Source of the DNA: an uncultured bacterium
GTDB taxonomy: Bacteria > Bipolaricaulota > Bipolaricaulia > UBA7950 > UBA9294
DNA length: 22,111 nt
Assembly (NCBI GenBank): GCA_903859225.1
Contig: CAIOLV010000014.1
Span: forward strand, 1 to 22,111
Reading direction: 5' to 3'
Part shown: one piece after another, positions 1 to 7,124 of the stretch
Position numbering within the stretch: the first letter of the stretch is position 1
Layout of the letters: each line of letters opens with the position of its first letter
Notes under the pieces: model-generated
What the model saw: only the letters and a program-made list of their open reading frames with translations
Told to the model about the DNA's origin: nothing
Databases searched by the model: none
Program-made: the position numbers and the translations under genes

Positions 1-1636
1 CATCCTCGAAGACCTCGAGGTGCTTGCCCAATCGGAAGGCGATGAACGGAAGCGCCACTCCGTTCTGCACGACCCTGCCCTTCAGATGCTGACGGTGGTT
101 GCCGACGAGGCTGAGGCCGTCGTAAAGGCAATCGTGAAGGAGGAAGCGCGGCGGCGGGTTCCCGGGTCCGTAGGGTGCGAGAGACGTGAGATTCGTGTAG
201 AAACGGAGATCGACGTCGGCGAGCTCGACCTCGGAGTCGATCTCTTCCGGATGGAATGCCGCGATCGAGCTTCGATGCACGGCGACATACTCGGCCAGGC
301 GCTCCTCGAGCTCGGGCAGCGCCTCGTTCGTGACCGAGAACCCGGCGGCCATCTTGTGCCCGCCGTACTGCATGAGAAGCCCCCCGACGGCTTCGAGGGC
401 GGCGCTGACGTCGAAGTCGCCGACGCTTCGGCACGAGCCGCGCGAGACGCGGTCCCCTCGTGACAACACGAGCGTCGGCACGCGGTACCGCTCGGCGAGG
501 TTCGATGCGACGAGGCCGAGGATTCCCTCGTTCCAGTACTTCCCCACGAGGAAGAGGATTCCGTCTTCCTGCGGATCCATTCCCTCTTCGCGGATCATCG
601 TCTCGGCCTGCGAGATGAGGTCGTTCTGCGCGATCTCGCGGTCGCGGTTGTAGTCGAGGAGGATCTCGGCGAGGTATTCGGCTTGGTCGGCCACCTCGGT
701 GATGAGGAGGAGGAAGGCAACCTTCGGATCCCCGGCGCGGTTGGCGGCGTTCAGTTTGGGCGCCACGAGGTAGCCGAAATCGGTGGTCGTCAGCTTCTTC
801 GGGTTGATGGACAGCTTGGCCATCAGCGTGCGTAGGCCAAGCGACGAGCCCTGCCCGGCCGACATGAGGTGGAATCCCTCGCGGATCAGCCGTTGGTTCT
901 CGTTGTCGCCGTCCGCACACAAGGGGACGAGGTCGGCGATGGTGCCGAGCGCGACGAGGTCGAGAAACGATGTAGGGGTGGGCTTTCCGAGGCGCTCGTA
1001 GAGCGCGCAGGCGAGTTTGTACGCGACGCCGACTCCCGCCAGGTGCTGGTTCGGATACCGGTGATCTCTGCGGTGCGGGTCCACGATGGCGACGGCAGCG
1101 GGGAGGTCGCCGACGGGAAGGTGGTGATCGGTGACCACAGTGTCGATGCCTGCGGCTTTCAATTCGTCGATCTCGGCGTGACTGGCGACGCCGCAGTCGG
1201 CGGTCACGACCAACGAGAATCCCTCATCGATCGCGCGGAGGACGAACGGCCGAGACATGCCGTGGCCTGCCGCTCGGTCGCTGACCTCGACCTTCACCGA
1301 GTTCGGCGGCAAGAGAGGGCGCAGCGTGCGATACAGGACGGCGGCGCCGGTCAGGCCGTCGACGTCGAAATCGCCGTGGATGAAGACGCGCTCCCCCTTT
1401 TGGATTGCCTGCCCAAGCCGGGCGGTCGCGCGATCAATGTCCGGGAGGTCCGACGGCGAGTGGAATCGCTCGGCCACCGGGTCGATCAGCGTATCCCACG
1501 CCGATCCCCCGCGTTGGGCGAGCAGGACAGCAATCGCATGGGAGCAACCGAGCGACGTTCGGATGGCCTCAACGAGGCTCGCGTCCGGAGGAGCGGCGAG
1601 CCGCCACTCTCTCCTGTCGCGGAGCAATGACCGCAT
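1..1636 (-). CDS. recJ: Single-stranded-DNA-specific exonuclease RecJ (C-terminus cut by window edge)
   Basis: RecJ degrades single-stranded DNA 5' to 3' in recombination and mismatch/excision repair in the cytoplasm. The minus frame from the ATG at 1636 is open to the window edge (545 codons), so only a short C-terminal piece is missing compared with a usual 550-580 residues. Visible DHH-family motifs are DFDVDG (about residues 89-94), ADCG (146-149), DHH (170-172) and DPH (186-188), followed by LDLVALGTIADLVPL. The DHHA1 motif GGHKMAAGF lies near residue 425. These are the metal-binding aspartates and histidines of the family. The ATG directly abuts the secF stop codon (TAGATG), and only a weak purine-rich stretch precedes it, which suggests translational coupling. 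It is the third gene of rpsT-secF-recJ. Family assignment is secure; only the 3' end is unseen. Confidence 0.95.
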   Translation of the reverse strand, partial: MRSLLRDRREWRLAAPPDASLVEAIRTSLGCSHAIAVLLAQRGGSAWDTLIDPVAERFHSPSDLPDIDRATARLGQAIQKGERVFIHGDFDVDGLTGAAVLYRTLRPLLPPNSVKVEVSDRAAGHGMSRPFVLRAIDEGFSLVVTADCGVASHAEIDELKAAGIDTVVTDHHLPVGDLPAAVAIVDPHRRDHRYPNQHLAGVGVAYKLACALYERLGKPTPTSFLDLVALGTIADLVPLCADGDNENQRLIREGFHLMSAGQGSSLGLRTLMAKLSINPKKLTTTDFGYLVAPKLNAANRAGDPKVAFLLLITEVADQAEYLAEILLDYNRDREIAQNDLISQAETMIREEGMDPQEDGILFLVGKYWNEGILGLVASNLAERYRVPTLVLSRGDRVSRGSCRSVGDFDVSAALEAVGGLLMQYGGHKMAAGFSVTNEALPELEERLAEYVAVHRSSIAAFHPEEIDSEVELADVDLRFYTNLTSLAPYGPGNPPPRFLLHDCLYDGLSLVGNHRQHLKGRVVQNGVALPFIAFRLGKHLEVFED

Positions 1637-2551
1637 CTAGCTCTTTTCCCCGGCCCGGCCTTTGTCGAACTTGCGCGCCCACCAGTAGAGGATCGGGGTC
1701 CCGATGTACCACGACGAGTACGTCCCGGCGATGATCCCGACGAGCATCGCCACCGAGAACCCTCGCAGCACGGTGCCTCCCAGCAGGAGCAGGACGACGA
1801 CGGGAAGGAGCGTCGTCGCTGACGTGTTGATAGTTCGCGTGAGCGACTGATTGATGCTCAGGTTGATCGTGTCGAACAGGCTCCTCTTCTGGTCGAGCTT
1901 GAGGTTCTCGCGGATTCGGTCGAAGACGACGATCGTGTCGTTGAGCGAGTACCCGACCAACGTCAGGAACGCGGCGATCGTCTCCAAGTTGAACTCCAGT
2001 CCGAGGACCGCAAAGATGCCGAGCGCGATCGTCACGTCGTGAACGAGTTCGAGAATTGCGGCGATCGCGTAGCGGAAGCGGAACCGCCACGAGATGTAGA
2101 TGAGCATCGCGCCCATCGCGATGAGAATCGCGAGAAGACCGCTCTGCGCGAGCTCCTTGCTGATCTGCTGGCCGATGAGGCTTCGGTTGACGTCGGCACC
2201 CGGGAACGCCGACTTCAGGGCGGCATCGACGCTGTTGATGATGGCTACGTCCGTCTCGACGTTCAGGAGCTGCGTCGTGATGGTGTACGTGTTCGGTCCG
2301 GCGCTCTGAATCTTGCTCGTCCGTAGGTCGAGCGAGCCCGCATTGACGGTCCCGAGGACGTTGCGGATGGCCGCGGAATCGACGTGCTCGGCGAACTTCA
2401 CCGTGAGCTCCGTGCCGCCGGTGAAGTCGATGCCCATCTTCAATCCCCGCACGCTGGGGATGAGGAGCACGGCGCTCGCCACGACGAGACACACCGAAAG
2501 CGGGACGAGGAACTTCGCTTTGCCGAGGAAGTCGAGTTGACGCAGACGCAT
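1637..2551 (-). CDS. secF: Protein translocase subunit SecF
   Basis: SecF is an inner-membrane partner of SecD that uses the proton gradient to help the SecYEG channel export proteins. The product is 304 residues, normal for a free-standing SecF. TM1 spans about residues 14-34 and is followed by the family motif GIDFTGGTEL (40-49). After a periplasmic domain come five further hydrophobic segments, with the conserved SLNDTIVVFDRIRE stretch between them. I chose the ATG at 2551 because AGGAGG (2564-2559) sits just upstream; an in-frame upstream extension to 2590 would run over the end of rpsT. The gene follows rpsT and precedes recJ. The usual partner secD is not adjacent, because its place is taken by rpsT. 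secD must then lie elsewhere if the complex is standard; I cannot see that. Confidence 0.96.
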   Translation of the reverse strand: MRLRQLDFLGKAKFLVPLSVCLVVASAVLLIPSVRGLKMGIDFTGGTELTVKFAEHVDSAAIRNVLGTVNAGSLDLRTSKIQSAGPNTYTITTQLLNVETDVAIINSVDAALKSAFPGADVNRSLIGQQISKELAQSGLLAILIAMGAMLIYISWRFRFRYAIAAILELVHDVTIALGIFAVLGLEFNLETIAAFLTLVGYSLNDTIVVFDRIRENLKLDQKRSLFDTINLSINQSLTRTINTSATTLLPVVVLLLLGGTVLRGFSVAMLVGIIAGTYSSWYIGTPILYWWARKFDKGRAGEKS

Positions 2552-2558
2552 GCCAGAT

Positions 2559-2564
2559 CCTCCT
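2559..2564 (-). promoter_or_regulatory. Shine-Dalgarno of secF overlapping the rpsT stop
   Basis: A perfect AGGAGG on the minus strand begins inside the TAG stop codon of rpsT (2565-2563) and lies 7 nt before the secF ATG at 2551. Ribosomes ending rpsT would release on top of the secF start signal, which fits coupled translation. It decides the secF start. Confidence 0.8.
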
Positions 2565-2832
2565 AGAGGGCTTGGACCTTCTTCACCCAACGAGATTTGA
2601 TCCGCGATGCGCGGTTCTTGTGGATCGTGTTCCTCTTCGAGGCCTTGTCTGCGGCCTTGGCCAGCTGCGGGAGCAGGGACACGGCTTCGGATTTCTCTCC
2701 GGCGTCGATGTGCAGGCGAATCTGCTTCACGACGCGCTTGAGCGCCGCCTTGCGCGAGCGATTCAAGCCCTTCCTCTTCTCGCTTTGTCGCAAGCGTTTG
2801 CTTGCGGAAGCAATGTTCGGTATCTCACTCAC
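2563..2832 (-). CDS. rpsT: 30S ribosomal protein S20
   Basis: S20 is a small basic primary 16S rRNA-binding protein of the 30S subunit. The 89-residue product is strongly Lys/Arg-rich and carries the N-terminal signature PNIASASKRLRQSEKRK, then a helical basic core ending KNRASRIKSRWVKK, at the usual family length. There is no ATG at the N-terminus. The first in-frame start is GTG at 2832. The only good Shine-Dalgarno (GAGGTGA, 2835-2829) overlaps that GTG, and it would better serve the ATA at 2823, five bases downstream. S20 genes in other bacteria (UUG in E. coli) also use weak starts, linked to autoregulation. It is the first gene of rpsT-secF-recJ. Identity is sure; the exact start is not. 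Confidence 0.95.
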   Translation of the reverse strand: MSEIPNIASASKRLRQSEKRKGLNRSRKAALKRVVKQIRLHIDAGEKSEAVSLLPQLAKAADKASKRNTIHKNRASRIKSRWVKKVQAL

Positions 2833-2881
2833 CTCACTGCAGCGTGATCGTGATCGATCAACTAGAGCAGAATTCCTACTG

Positions 2882-2910
2882 ATGGTAACGAGGCGCTATT
2901 CGCGAATCAA
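2882..2910 (-). promoter_or_regulatory. Predicted sigma70-like promoter of rpsT operon
   Basis: On the minus strand TTGATT (2910-2905) is separated by 17 nt from TACCAT (2887-2882). Each box matches four of six consensus bases. Transcription would begin near 2875, leaving a leader of roughly 45 nt that includes the palindrome TGATCGATCA. This is a prediction from pattern only. Confidence 0.4.
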
Positions 2911-2940
2911 GAACTCCGAGGCAAGCGCCCGATCCCGCGC

Positions 2941-2987
2941 GGTCACCGAGTGGACCTGGAAACGCTCCCTGAGTGCGACTGGTGACC
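2941..2987. repeat. Imperfect inverted repeat in rpsT-nrdD spacer
   Basis: GGTCACC-G-AGT (2941-2951) pairs with ACT-GGTGACC (2978-2987), giving ten base pairs with one bulged G around a 26-nt loop. No T-run follows, so it is not an obvious terminator. It lies between the two divergent promoters and could be an operator. Confidence 0.35.
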
Positions 2988-3067
2988 ACTGTCCGCCCCG
3001 GCGATCTGCGGGCGGCGAGAGGTCGTCATCATGCCACTCTCCCTCCTCTCGGCTGGCCCGCGTCGGA

Positions 3068-3096
3068 TTGTCTCTGTCTCGTCTCGAAGCTAGGAT
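3068..3096 (+). promoter_or_regulatory. Predicted sigma70-like promoter of nrdDG
   Basis: TTGTCT (3068-3073), a 17-nt spacer, then TAGGAT (3091-3096). Transcription would start near 3103, about 35 nt before the nrdD ATG, which is preceded by a GAGGGGG ribosome-binding stretch. Spacing is ideal; both boxes match four of six bases. Confidence 0.45.
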
Positions 3097-3137
3097 GACC
3101 GAGTCTCTAGGGGTGTCCATCGGGGTGAGGGGGGTTC

Positions 3138-5240
3138 ATGGAGTACATCGTCAAGCGCGATGGTCGTGTTGTTCCGTTCAATCCAACGAAGATCACGACC
3201 GCCGTTTGGAAGGCGATGAAGGAAGTCGGGGAGGGTGACGAGTACCTCGCGCAGGGCGTCGCGGACCGCGTGGTCCGCGCTCTGGAATCGCATTTCGTCA
3301 ACGAATCGCCGACGGTGGAGGAGATCCAAGACACGGTCGAGGAAACCCTCATCGAACGAGGGCAAGCTCGGACCGCGAAGGCCTACATCCTCTATCGGAA
3401 ACAGCACGAGGATCTGCGCGAGATGCACGGCCTGTTGCAGGAAATGCCGCTCGTCGAGGACTACCTCAACGATCGCGACTGGCGCGTGCGCGAGAACAGC
3501 AACATGACGTTCTCGCTTCAGGGCCTGAACACCCACATTACCGATAAGATCATCTCGCAATACTGGCTGAACAAGATCTACCCGCTGCAGATCCGCACAG
3601 CGCACGAGAGCGGCGACTTCCACCTTCACGATCTGGGGACGCTCGGCGCGTACTGCGTCGGATGGGATCTTCGCGATGTCCTGCTACGCGGGTTCCGCGG
3701 CGTGCGTGGCAAGATCGAGTCGCGGCCGGCCAAGCACTTCCGCGTCGCCCTCTTGCAGATCGTCAACTTCATGTACACCCTGCAGGGCGAATCCGCCGGG
3801 GCGCAAGCGTTTTCGAACGTGGACACGTACCTCGCGCCCTTCATCCGTGCCGACGGCCTGTCGTACGACGAGGTCAAGCAGAACGTCCAGGAGTTCGTGT
3901 ACAACATGAACGTCCCGACGCGCGTGGGGTTCCAGACTCCGTTCACGAACATCACGCTCGACCTCAAGGTCCCGCGGTTCATGATCGCGGAGCCCGTCGT
4001 CCTCGGCGGTGGGCTGCACAAGACGTGCTACGGGGAGTACCAGCCGGAGATGGACCTCTTCAACCGCGCGTTCGCCGAGGTGATGCTCGAAGGCGACATG
4101 CAGGGCCGGCCGTTCACCTTCCCGATTCCCACCTACAACATCACCGAGGACTTCGATTGGGACAATCCGATCCTCGAGCCGGTGTGGGAGATGACGGCGA
4201 AGTACGGCATTCCCTACTTCTCGAACTTCATCGGCAGCGACATGAGGCCGGAGGACGCGCGAAGCATGTGCTGCCGCCTGCGGATCGACAATCGAGAGCT
4301 GCGAAGCCGCGGCGGCGGGTTGTTCGGAGCGCATCCCCTGACCGGCTCGATCGGCGTCGTTACGCTGAACCTTCCTCGCCTCGGCTACCTCGCCGATGAC
4401 GAGGCCGACTTCTTCCGACGTCTCGGCAAGTTGATGGATCTGTCGCGCAAGGCGCTCGAGATCAAGCGAAAGACGCTCGAACAGCTGACCGATCAAGGCC
4501 TGTATCCGTACTCTCGCTACTACCTCTCCCGAATCCGGGAGTCGGAAGGCGGCTACTGGCGCAACCACTTCTCGACGATCGGCATCATCGGGATGAACGA
4601 AGCCCTGCTCAATCTGAAGGGCTGCACGATCGCCGATCCCGAGGGCCAGGAGTTCGCCATCGAGACGCTCGACTGGATGCGAGCGCGCCTCGGGGCGTAC
4701 CAGGAGGAGTCTGGCGAGATCTACAACCTCGAAGCGACGCCGGCCGAAGGGGCGAGCTATCGCCTGGCGAAGAAGGACCTCGACCGCTTCCCTGACTTGC
4801 GCATCTACAACATCGAGACGCACGGCGGGAAGGTCCCCTACTACACAAACTCGACCCAGCTCCCCGTTGGGTACACCGACGACCTCTGGTCCGCCCTGCG
4901 CATGCAGGATCCGCTGCAGGTGAAGTACACGGGAGGCACGGTCTTTCACGCCTTCATCGGCGAGCGGCTCCCTGACTCGGAGGCCACGAAGCGGCTTGTG
5001 AAGAAGATCGCGCACTCGTTCCACTTGCCGTACTACACGCTGACTCCGACCTTCTCCGTCTGCCCCGACCATGGGTACATCGTCGGAGAGCATCGGACAT
5101 GCCCTGAGTGCGGTTCACCGGCCGAGGTCTACTCGCGCATTGTCGGCTACTTGCGACCGGTCGAGCAGTGGAACGACGGAAAGAGGGCCGAGTTCGCGAA
5201 CCGCAGGACGTTCGCGACGCGCGCGATTCCGCTGTCGTAG
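3138..5240 (+). CDS. nrdD: Anaerobic (class III) ribonucleoside-triphosphate reductase
   Basis: NrdD reduces ribonucleoside triphosphates to deoxynucleotides using a glycyl radical made by NrdG, only without oxygen. The 700-residue protein begins with a complete ATP-cone (VKRDGRVVPFN to AKAYILYRKQ, about 5-90), the allosteric domain. The core has HLHDLGTLGAYCVGWD with Cys173 and a CC pair at 378-379 (SMCCRLRIDNRE), the region expected to hold the thiyl-radical chemistry. The C-terminus has a zinc site (C642, H645, C655, C658 in CPDHG...CPECG) and the glycyl-radical motif VGYLRPVEQWNDGK with Gly670 as the radical position. The ATG at 3138 follows a purine-rich ribosome-binding site. nrdG follows after 21 bp. 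All expected catalytic elements appear intact, so the enzyme should be functional. Confidence 0.97.
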   Translation: MEYIVKRDGRVVPFNPTKITTAVWKAMKEVGEGDEYLAQGVADRVVRALESHFVNESPTVEEIQDTVEETLIERGQARTAKAYILYRKQHEDLREMHGLLQEMPLVEDYLNDRDWRVRENSNMTFSLQGLNTHITDKIISQYWLNKIYPLQIRTAHESGDFHLHDLGTLGAYCVGWDLRDVLLRGFRGVRGKIESRPAKHFRVALLQIVNFMYTLQGESAGAQAFSNVDTYLAPFIRADGLSYDEVKQNVQEFVYNMNVPTRVGFQTPFTNITLDLKVPRFMIAEPVVLGGGLHKTCYGEYQPEMDLFNRAFAEVMLEGDMQGRPFTFPIPTYNITEDFDWDNPILEPVWEMTAKYGIPYFSNFIGSDMRPEDARSMCCRLRIDNRELRSRGGGLFGAHPLTGSIGVVTLNLPRLGYLADDEADFFRRLGKLMDLSRKALEIKRKTLEQLTDQGLYPYSRYYLSRIRESEGGYWRNHFSTIGIIGMNEALLNLKGCTIADPEGQEFAIETLDWMRARLGAYQEESGEIYNLEATPAEGASYRLAKKDLDRFPDLRIYNIETHGGKVPYYTNSTQLPVGYTDDLWSALRMQDPLQVKYTGGTVFHAFIGERLPDSEATKRLVKKIAHSFHLPYYTLTPTFSVCPDHGYIVGEHRTCPECGSPAEVYSRIVGYLRPVEQWNDGKRAEFANRRTFATRAIPLS

Positions 5241-5261
5241 CGAGTCCTGCAAGGGGACGCC

Positions 5262-5966
5262 GTGGACGTTGGTGCCTTCGTTCCGCTTTCGCTTTCCGAT
5301 CATGAAGGCCACGTCGCGGCCGTCGTCTTCGTTCGCGGCTGCAACTTCCGCTGCCCGTTCTGCCACAACCCCGATCTCGTCATGCCGGAACGCGAGGTCG
5401 AGGGTCCACGGCTCCTCGTCGCCGACGTGGTCGAACGCCTCCGCGATCGTTGCGGGTTTCTCGACAGCGTCGTCGTCACGGGCGGGGAGCCGACGCTTCA
5501 GCCTGATCTGGCCGACTTCCTCGCAGAGGCGCGCTCGCTCGGACTGGGCGTGAAGCTCGACACGAACGGGTCGCGGCCTGACGTTCTGGCTTCGCTGTTC
5601 GATCGCCGCCTCGTCGATTTCGTGGCTATGGATCTCAAGGCACCGCTCCCGCGCTACGCTGAGTTCTGCGGCGTCCGCGCCGACGTTGGTGCGATCGAGA
5701 GGTCCATCGGCTGCATCCGCCAAAGCGCTCCGGACTACGAATTCCGAACCACCGTCGCGCCGGGGCTTGCGGGCGAGGATCTACGGACGATCGCCGAGTG
5801 GGTGCGCGGCGCGAAGAGCTACGTCCTTCAGGCGTTCCGCGTCCCAGCCGAGAAGAGCCTCCTCGATCCCACGTGGGCCGAGCGGCAGGCCCTCTCTCGA
5901 GCAGAGCTCAATGAGTGCTGGACTCAGATTGCGCCGCTCGTGCGCGGAGGCGGGGTGCGAGCCTAG
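5262..5966 (+). CDS. nrdG: Anaerobic ribonucleotide reductase activating protein (radical SAM)
   Basis: NrdG binds a [4Fe-4S] cluster and S-adenosylmethionine and abstracts hydrogen from the NrdD glycine to create the active radical. The radical-SAM motif CNFRCPFC (Cys27, Cys31, Cys34; CxxxCxxC) is near the N-terminus, followed by the SAM-binding VVTGGEPTLQ stretch and a MDLKAPLPRY segment typical of this activase group. At 234 residues it is longer than the enterobacterial NrdG (about 155) and fits the longer NrdG2-type activases. The start is a GTG at 5262, with AAGGGGA as ribosome-binding site five bases upstream. It is cotranscribed with nrdD (21-bp gap) and convergent with trpS. Other radical-SAM activases share the fold, but the neighbour settles the role. 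Confidence 0.93.
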   Translation: MDVGAFVPLSLSDHEGHVAAVVFVRGCNFRCPFCHNPDLVMPEREVEGPRLLVADVVERLRDRCGFLDSVVVTGGEPTLQPDLADFLAEARSLGLGVKLDTNGSRPDVLASLFDRRLVDFVAMDLKAPLPRYAEFCGVRADVGAIERSIGCIRQSAPDYEFRTTVAPGLAGEDLRTIAEWVRGAKSYVLQAFRVPAEKSLLDPTWAERQALSRAELNECWTQIAPLVRGGGVRA

Positions 5967-5985
5967 CTCGCGGCCCGATGGACGG

Positions 5986-6984
5986 CTACGCCCCGGTGCC
6001 GACTCCGACCAGCTTTCGGACGTCGCACATAGTGGCGCGGGCGATCTCCGCGGCCTTGCGTGCACCGTCGGCCAGAATGCCATCCACGTCGCTCGATGCA
6101 GCGAGCTTCGCGCGCCGCTCCTGAATCGGCCGGAGGACGCCCATCAGGCGGTCGAACGTCGTGTCCTTCAGTCGGGAGTAGAGAAGCTTGCCGTCGGCAA
6201 ACTCCGCCTTCAGTTGGGGGACGGTCGCCGCTTCGCCCTGCAATTCGCAGACGATCTCCAGAATCTGGAAGAGGTTTGCGACACCGGGAGACATGGCCTC
6301 GCCGGGCGTGAGCCCGACGTCGGTCACGGCTGAGCGCACCTTCTTGCGGATCGACGTCTCGGGCTCCATGACTCCGACGTAGTGGGCCTCTCCTGAACTC
6401 TTCGACATCTTCGACGTTGGATCGGCGAGCGACATGATTCGCGCACCCTTCGTCACGATCGGCTCGGGCTCCGGGAAAAGCTCGCCGAAGCGCGAGTTGA
6501 ACCGCCGCGCGATGCGCCGCGAGAGCTCCAGGTGCTGGACCTGGTCCTCGCCCACCGGCACGCCCTGCGCCTTGTACAACAAGATGTCGGCCGCCATGAG
6601 AATGGGGTACGTGAAGAGGCCCGCGGTCACGAACTCCTGCTTTTCGGACTTGTCCTTGAATTGCGTCATGCGGGCGAGGTCACCGTATGACGTCACGCAG
6701 CCAAGGATCCAGGTGAGTTCGGTGTGCTGCGGGACGTCGGCCTGGACGAAGAGGATCGACCTCTCCGGATCGACGCCGCACGCGAGAAGGTCGAGGGCCA
6801 TCGAGCGCGACGCCGTCTTCAGTTCCTTCGGGTCCACGTCGATCGTGATCGCGTGATAGTCGACGACGCAGTAGATGCACTCGAAGTCGCGCTGGAGGTC
6901 GACCCAATTCCGAATCGCCCCGAGATAGTTCCCGATGTGCAGCGTTCCGGTTGGTTGGATGCCCGAGAAGACCCGCTTCGCCAT
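5986..6984 (-). CDS. trpS: Tryptophanyl-tRNA synthetase
   Basis: This class I synthetase charges tRNA-Trp with tryptophan in the cytoplasm. The 332-residue length is typical. The HIGH-type motif is PTGTLHIGNYLGA (11-23), PVGEDQVQHLELSR (143-156) is the conserved ATP/Trp-site segment, and the signature loop is KMSKS (192-196). The C-terminal helical anticodon-binding part is complete. The start is ATG at 6984, because AGGAGG lies seven bases upstream and the HIGH motif follows at the normal distance; an in-frame extension to 7110 would cross the promoter region. It is transcribed alone, convergent with nrdG (19 bp between the stops) and divergent from the glmU-like gene. I see no T-box leader or trp operator. 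Confidence 0.97.
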   Translation of the reverse strand: MAKRVFSGIQPTGTLHIGNYLGAIRNWVDLQRDFECIYCVVDYHAITIDVDPKELKTASRSMALDLLACGVDPERSILFVQADVPQHTELTWILGCVTSYGDLARMTQFKDKSEKQEFVTAGLFTYPILMAADILLYKAQGVPVGEDQVQHLELSRRIARRFNSRFGELFPEPEPIVTKGARIMSLADPTSKMSKSSGEAHYVGVMEPETSIRKKVRSAVTDVGLTPGEAMSPGVANLFQILEIVCELQGEAATVPQLKAEFADGKLLYSRLKDTTFDRLMGVLRPIQERRAKLAASSDVDGILADGARKAAEIARATMCDVRKLVGVGTGA

Positions 6985-7014
6985 GGTCAGACCTCCTTCT
7001 GCGAGATGGCGCGG

Positions 7015-7020
7015 AGTGTA
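7015..7020 (-). promoter_or_regulatory. Possible -10 element of trpS
   Basis: TACACT on the minus strand (7020-7015) is preceded by TTG (GTTGTACACT), giving a start near 7008 and a leader of about 24 nt. I see no good -35 at the right distance, so this is weak. Confidence 0.25.
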
Positions 7021-7080
7021 CAACATCCTCCCGGTTGCGGTAGGCGTCGCCCGGTCCCCCTTCGCCCGGCGCGTCCCGAG

Positions 7081-7110
7081 TTGGTGTGGGATTCTTCGCT
7101 CGCGTATCAT
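7081..7110 (+). promoter_or_regulatory. Predicted promoter of the glmU-prs-rplY-pth run
   Basis: TTGGTG (7081-7086), an 18-nt spacer, then TATCAT (7105-7110), which matches five of six -10 bases. Transcription would begin near 7117. That is within a few bases of the possible starts GTG 7116 and ATG 7125, so the messenger would be leaderless or nearly so. It also rules out the longer in-frame GTG at 7086. Confidence 0.45.
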
Positions 7111-7124
7111 TCAGCGTGGCCGAG

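Larger units (their letters stand above)
2833..3137. other. Divergent intergenic region between rpsT and nrdD
   Basis: About 305 bp hold no convincing gene. It contains the predicted rpsT promoter (minus), the predicted nrdD promoter (plus) and an imperfect inverted repeat in the middle. A 74-codon minus ORF at 2896-3120 has no family signature and overlaps the nrdD promoter, so I do not call it. I did not find a pair of sequences resembling NrdR boxes. Confidence 0.7.

Noticed and set aside
2896..3120. 74-codon minus ORF in the rpsT-nrdD spacer
   Set aside because: It has no family signature or ribosome-binding site and overlaps both predicted divergent promoters.
3684..5093. Minus-strand ORF (469 codons) opposite nrdD
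   Set aside because: It is a shadow frame; the sense strand encodes an intact class III reductase with all motifs.
6985..7080. T-box or trp leader before trpS
   Set aside because: The predicted leader is only about 24 nt and shows neither specifier-loop nor T-box sequence.
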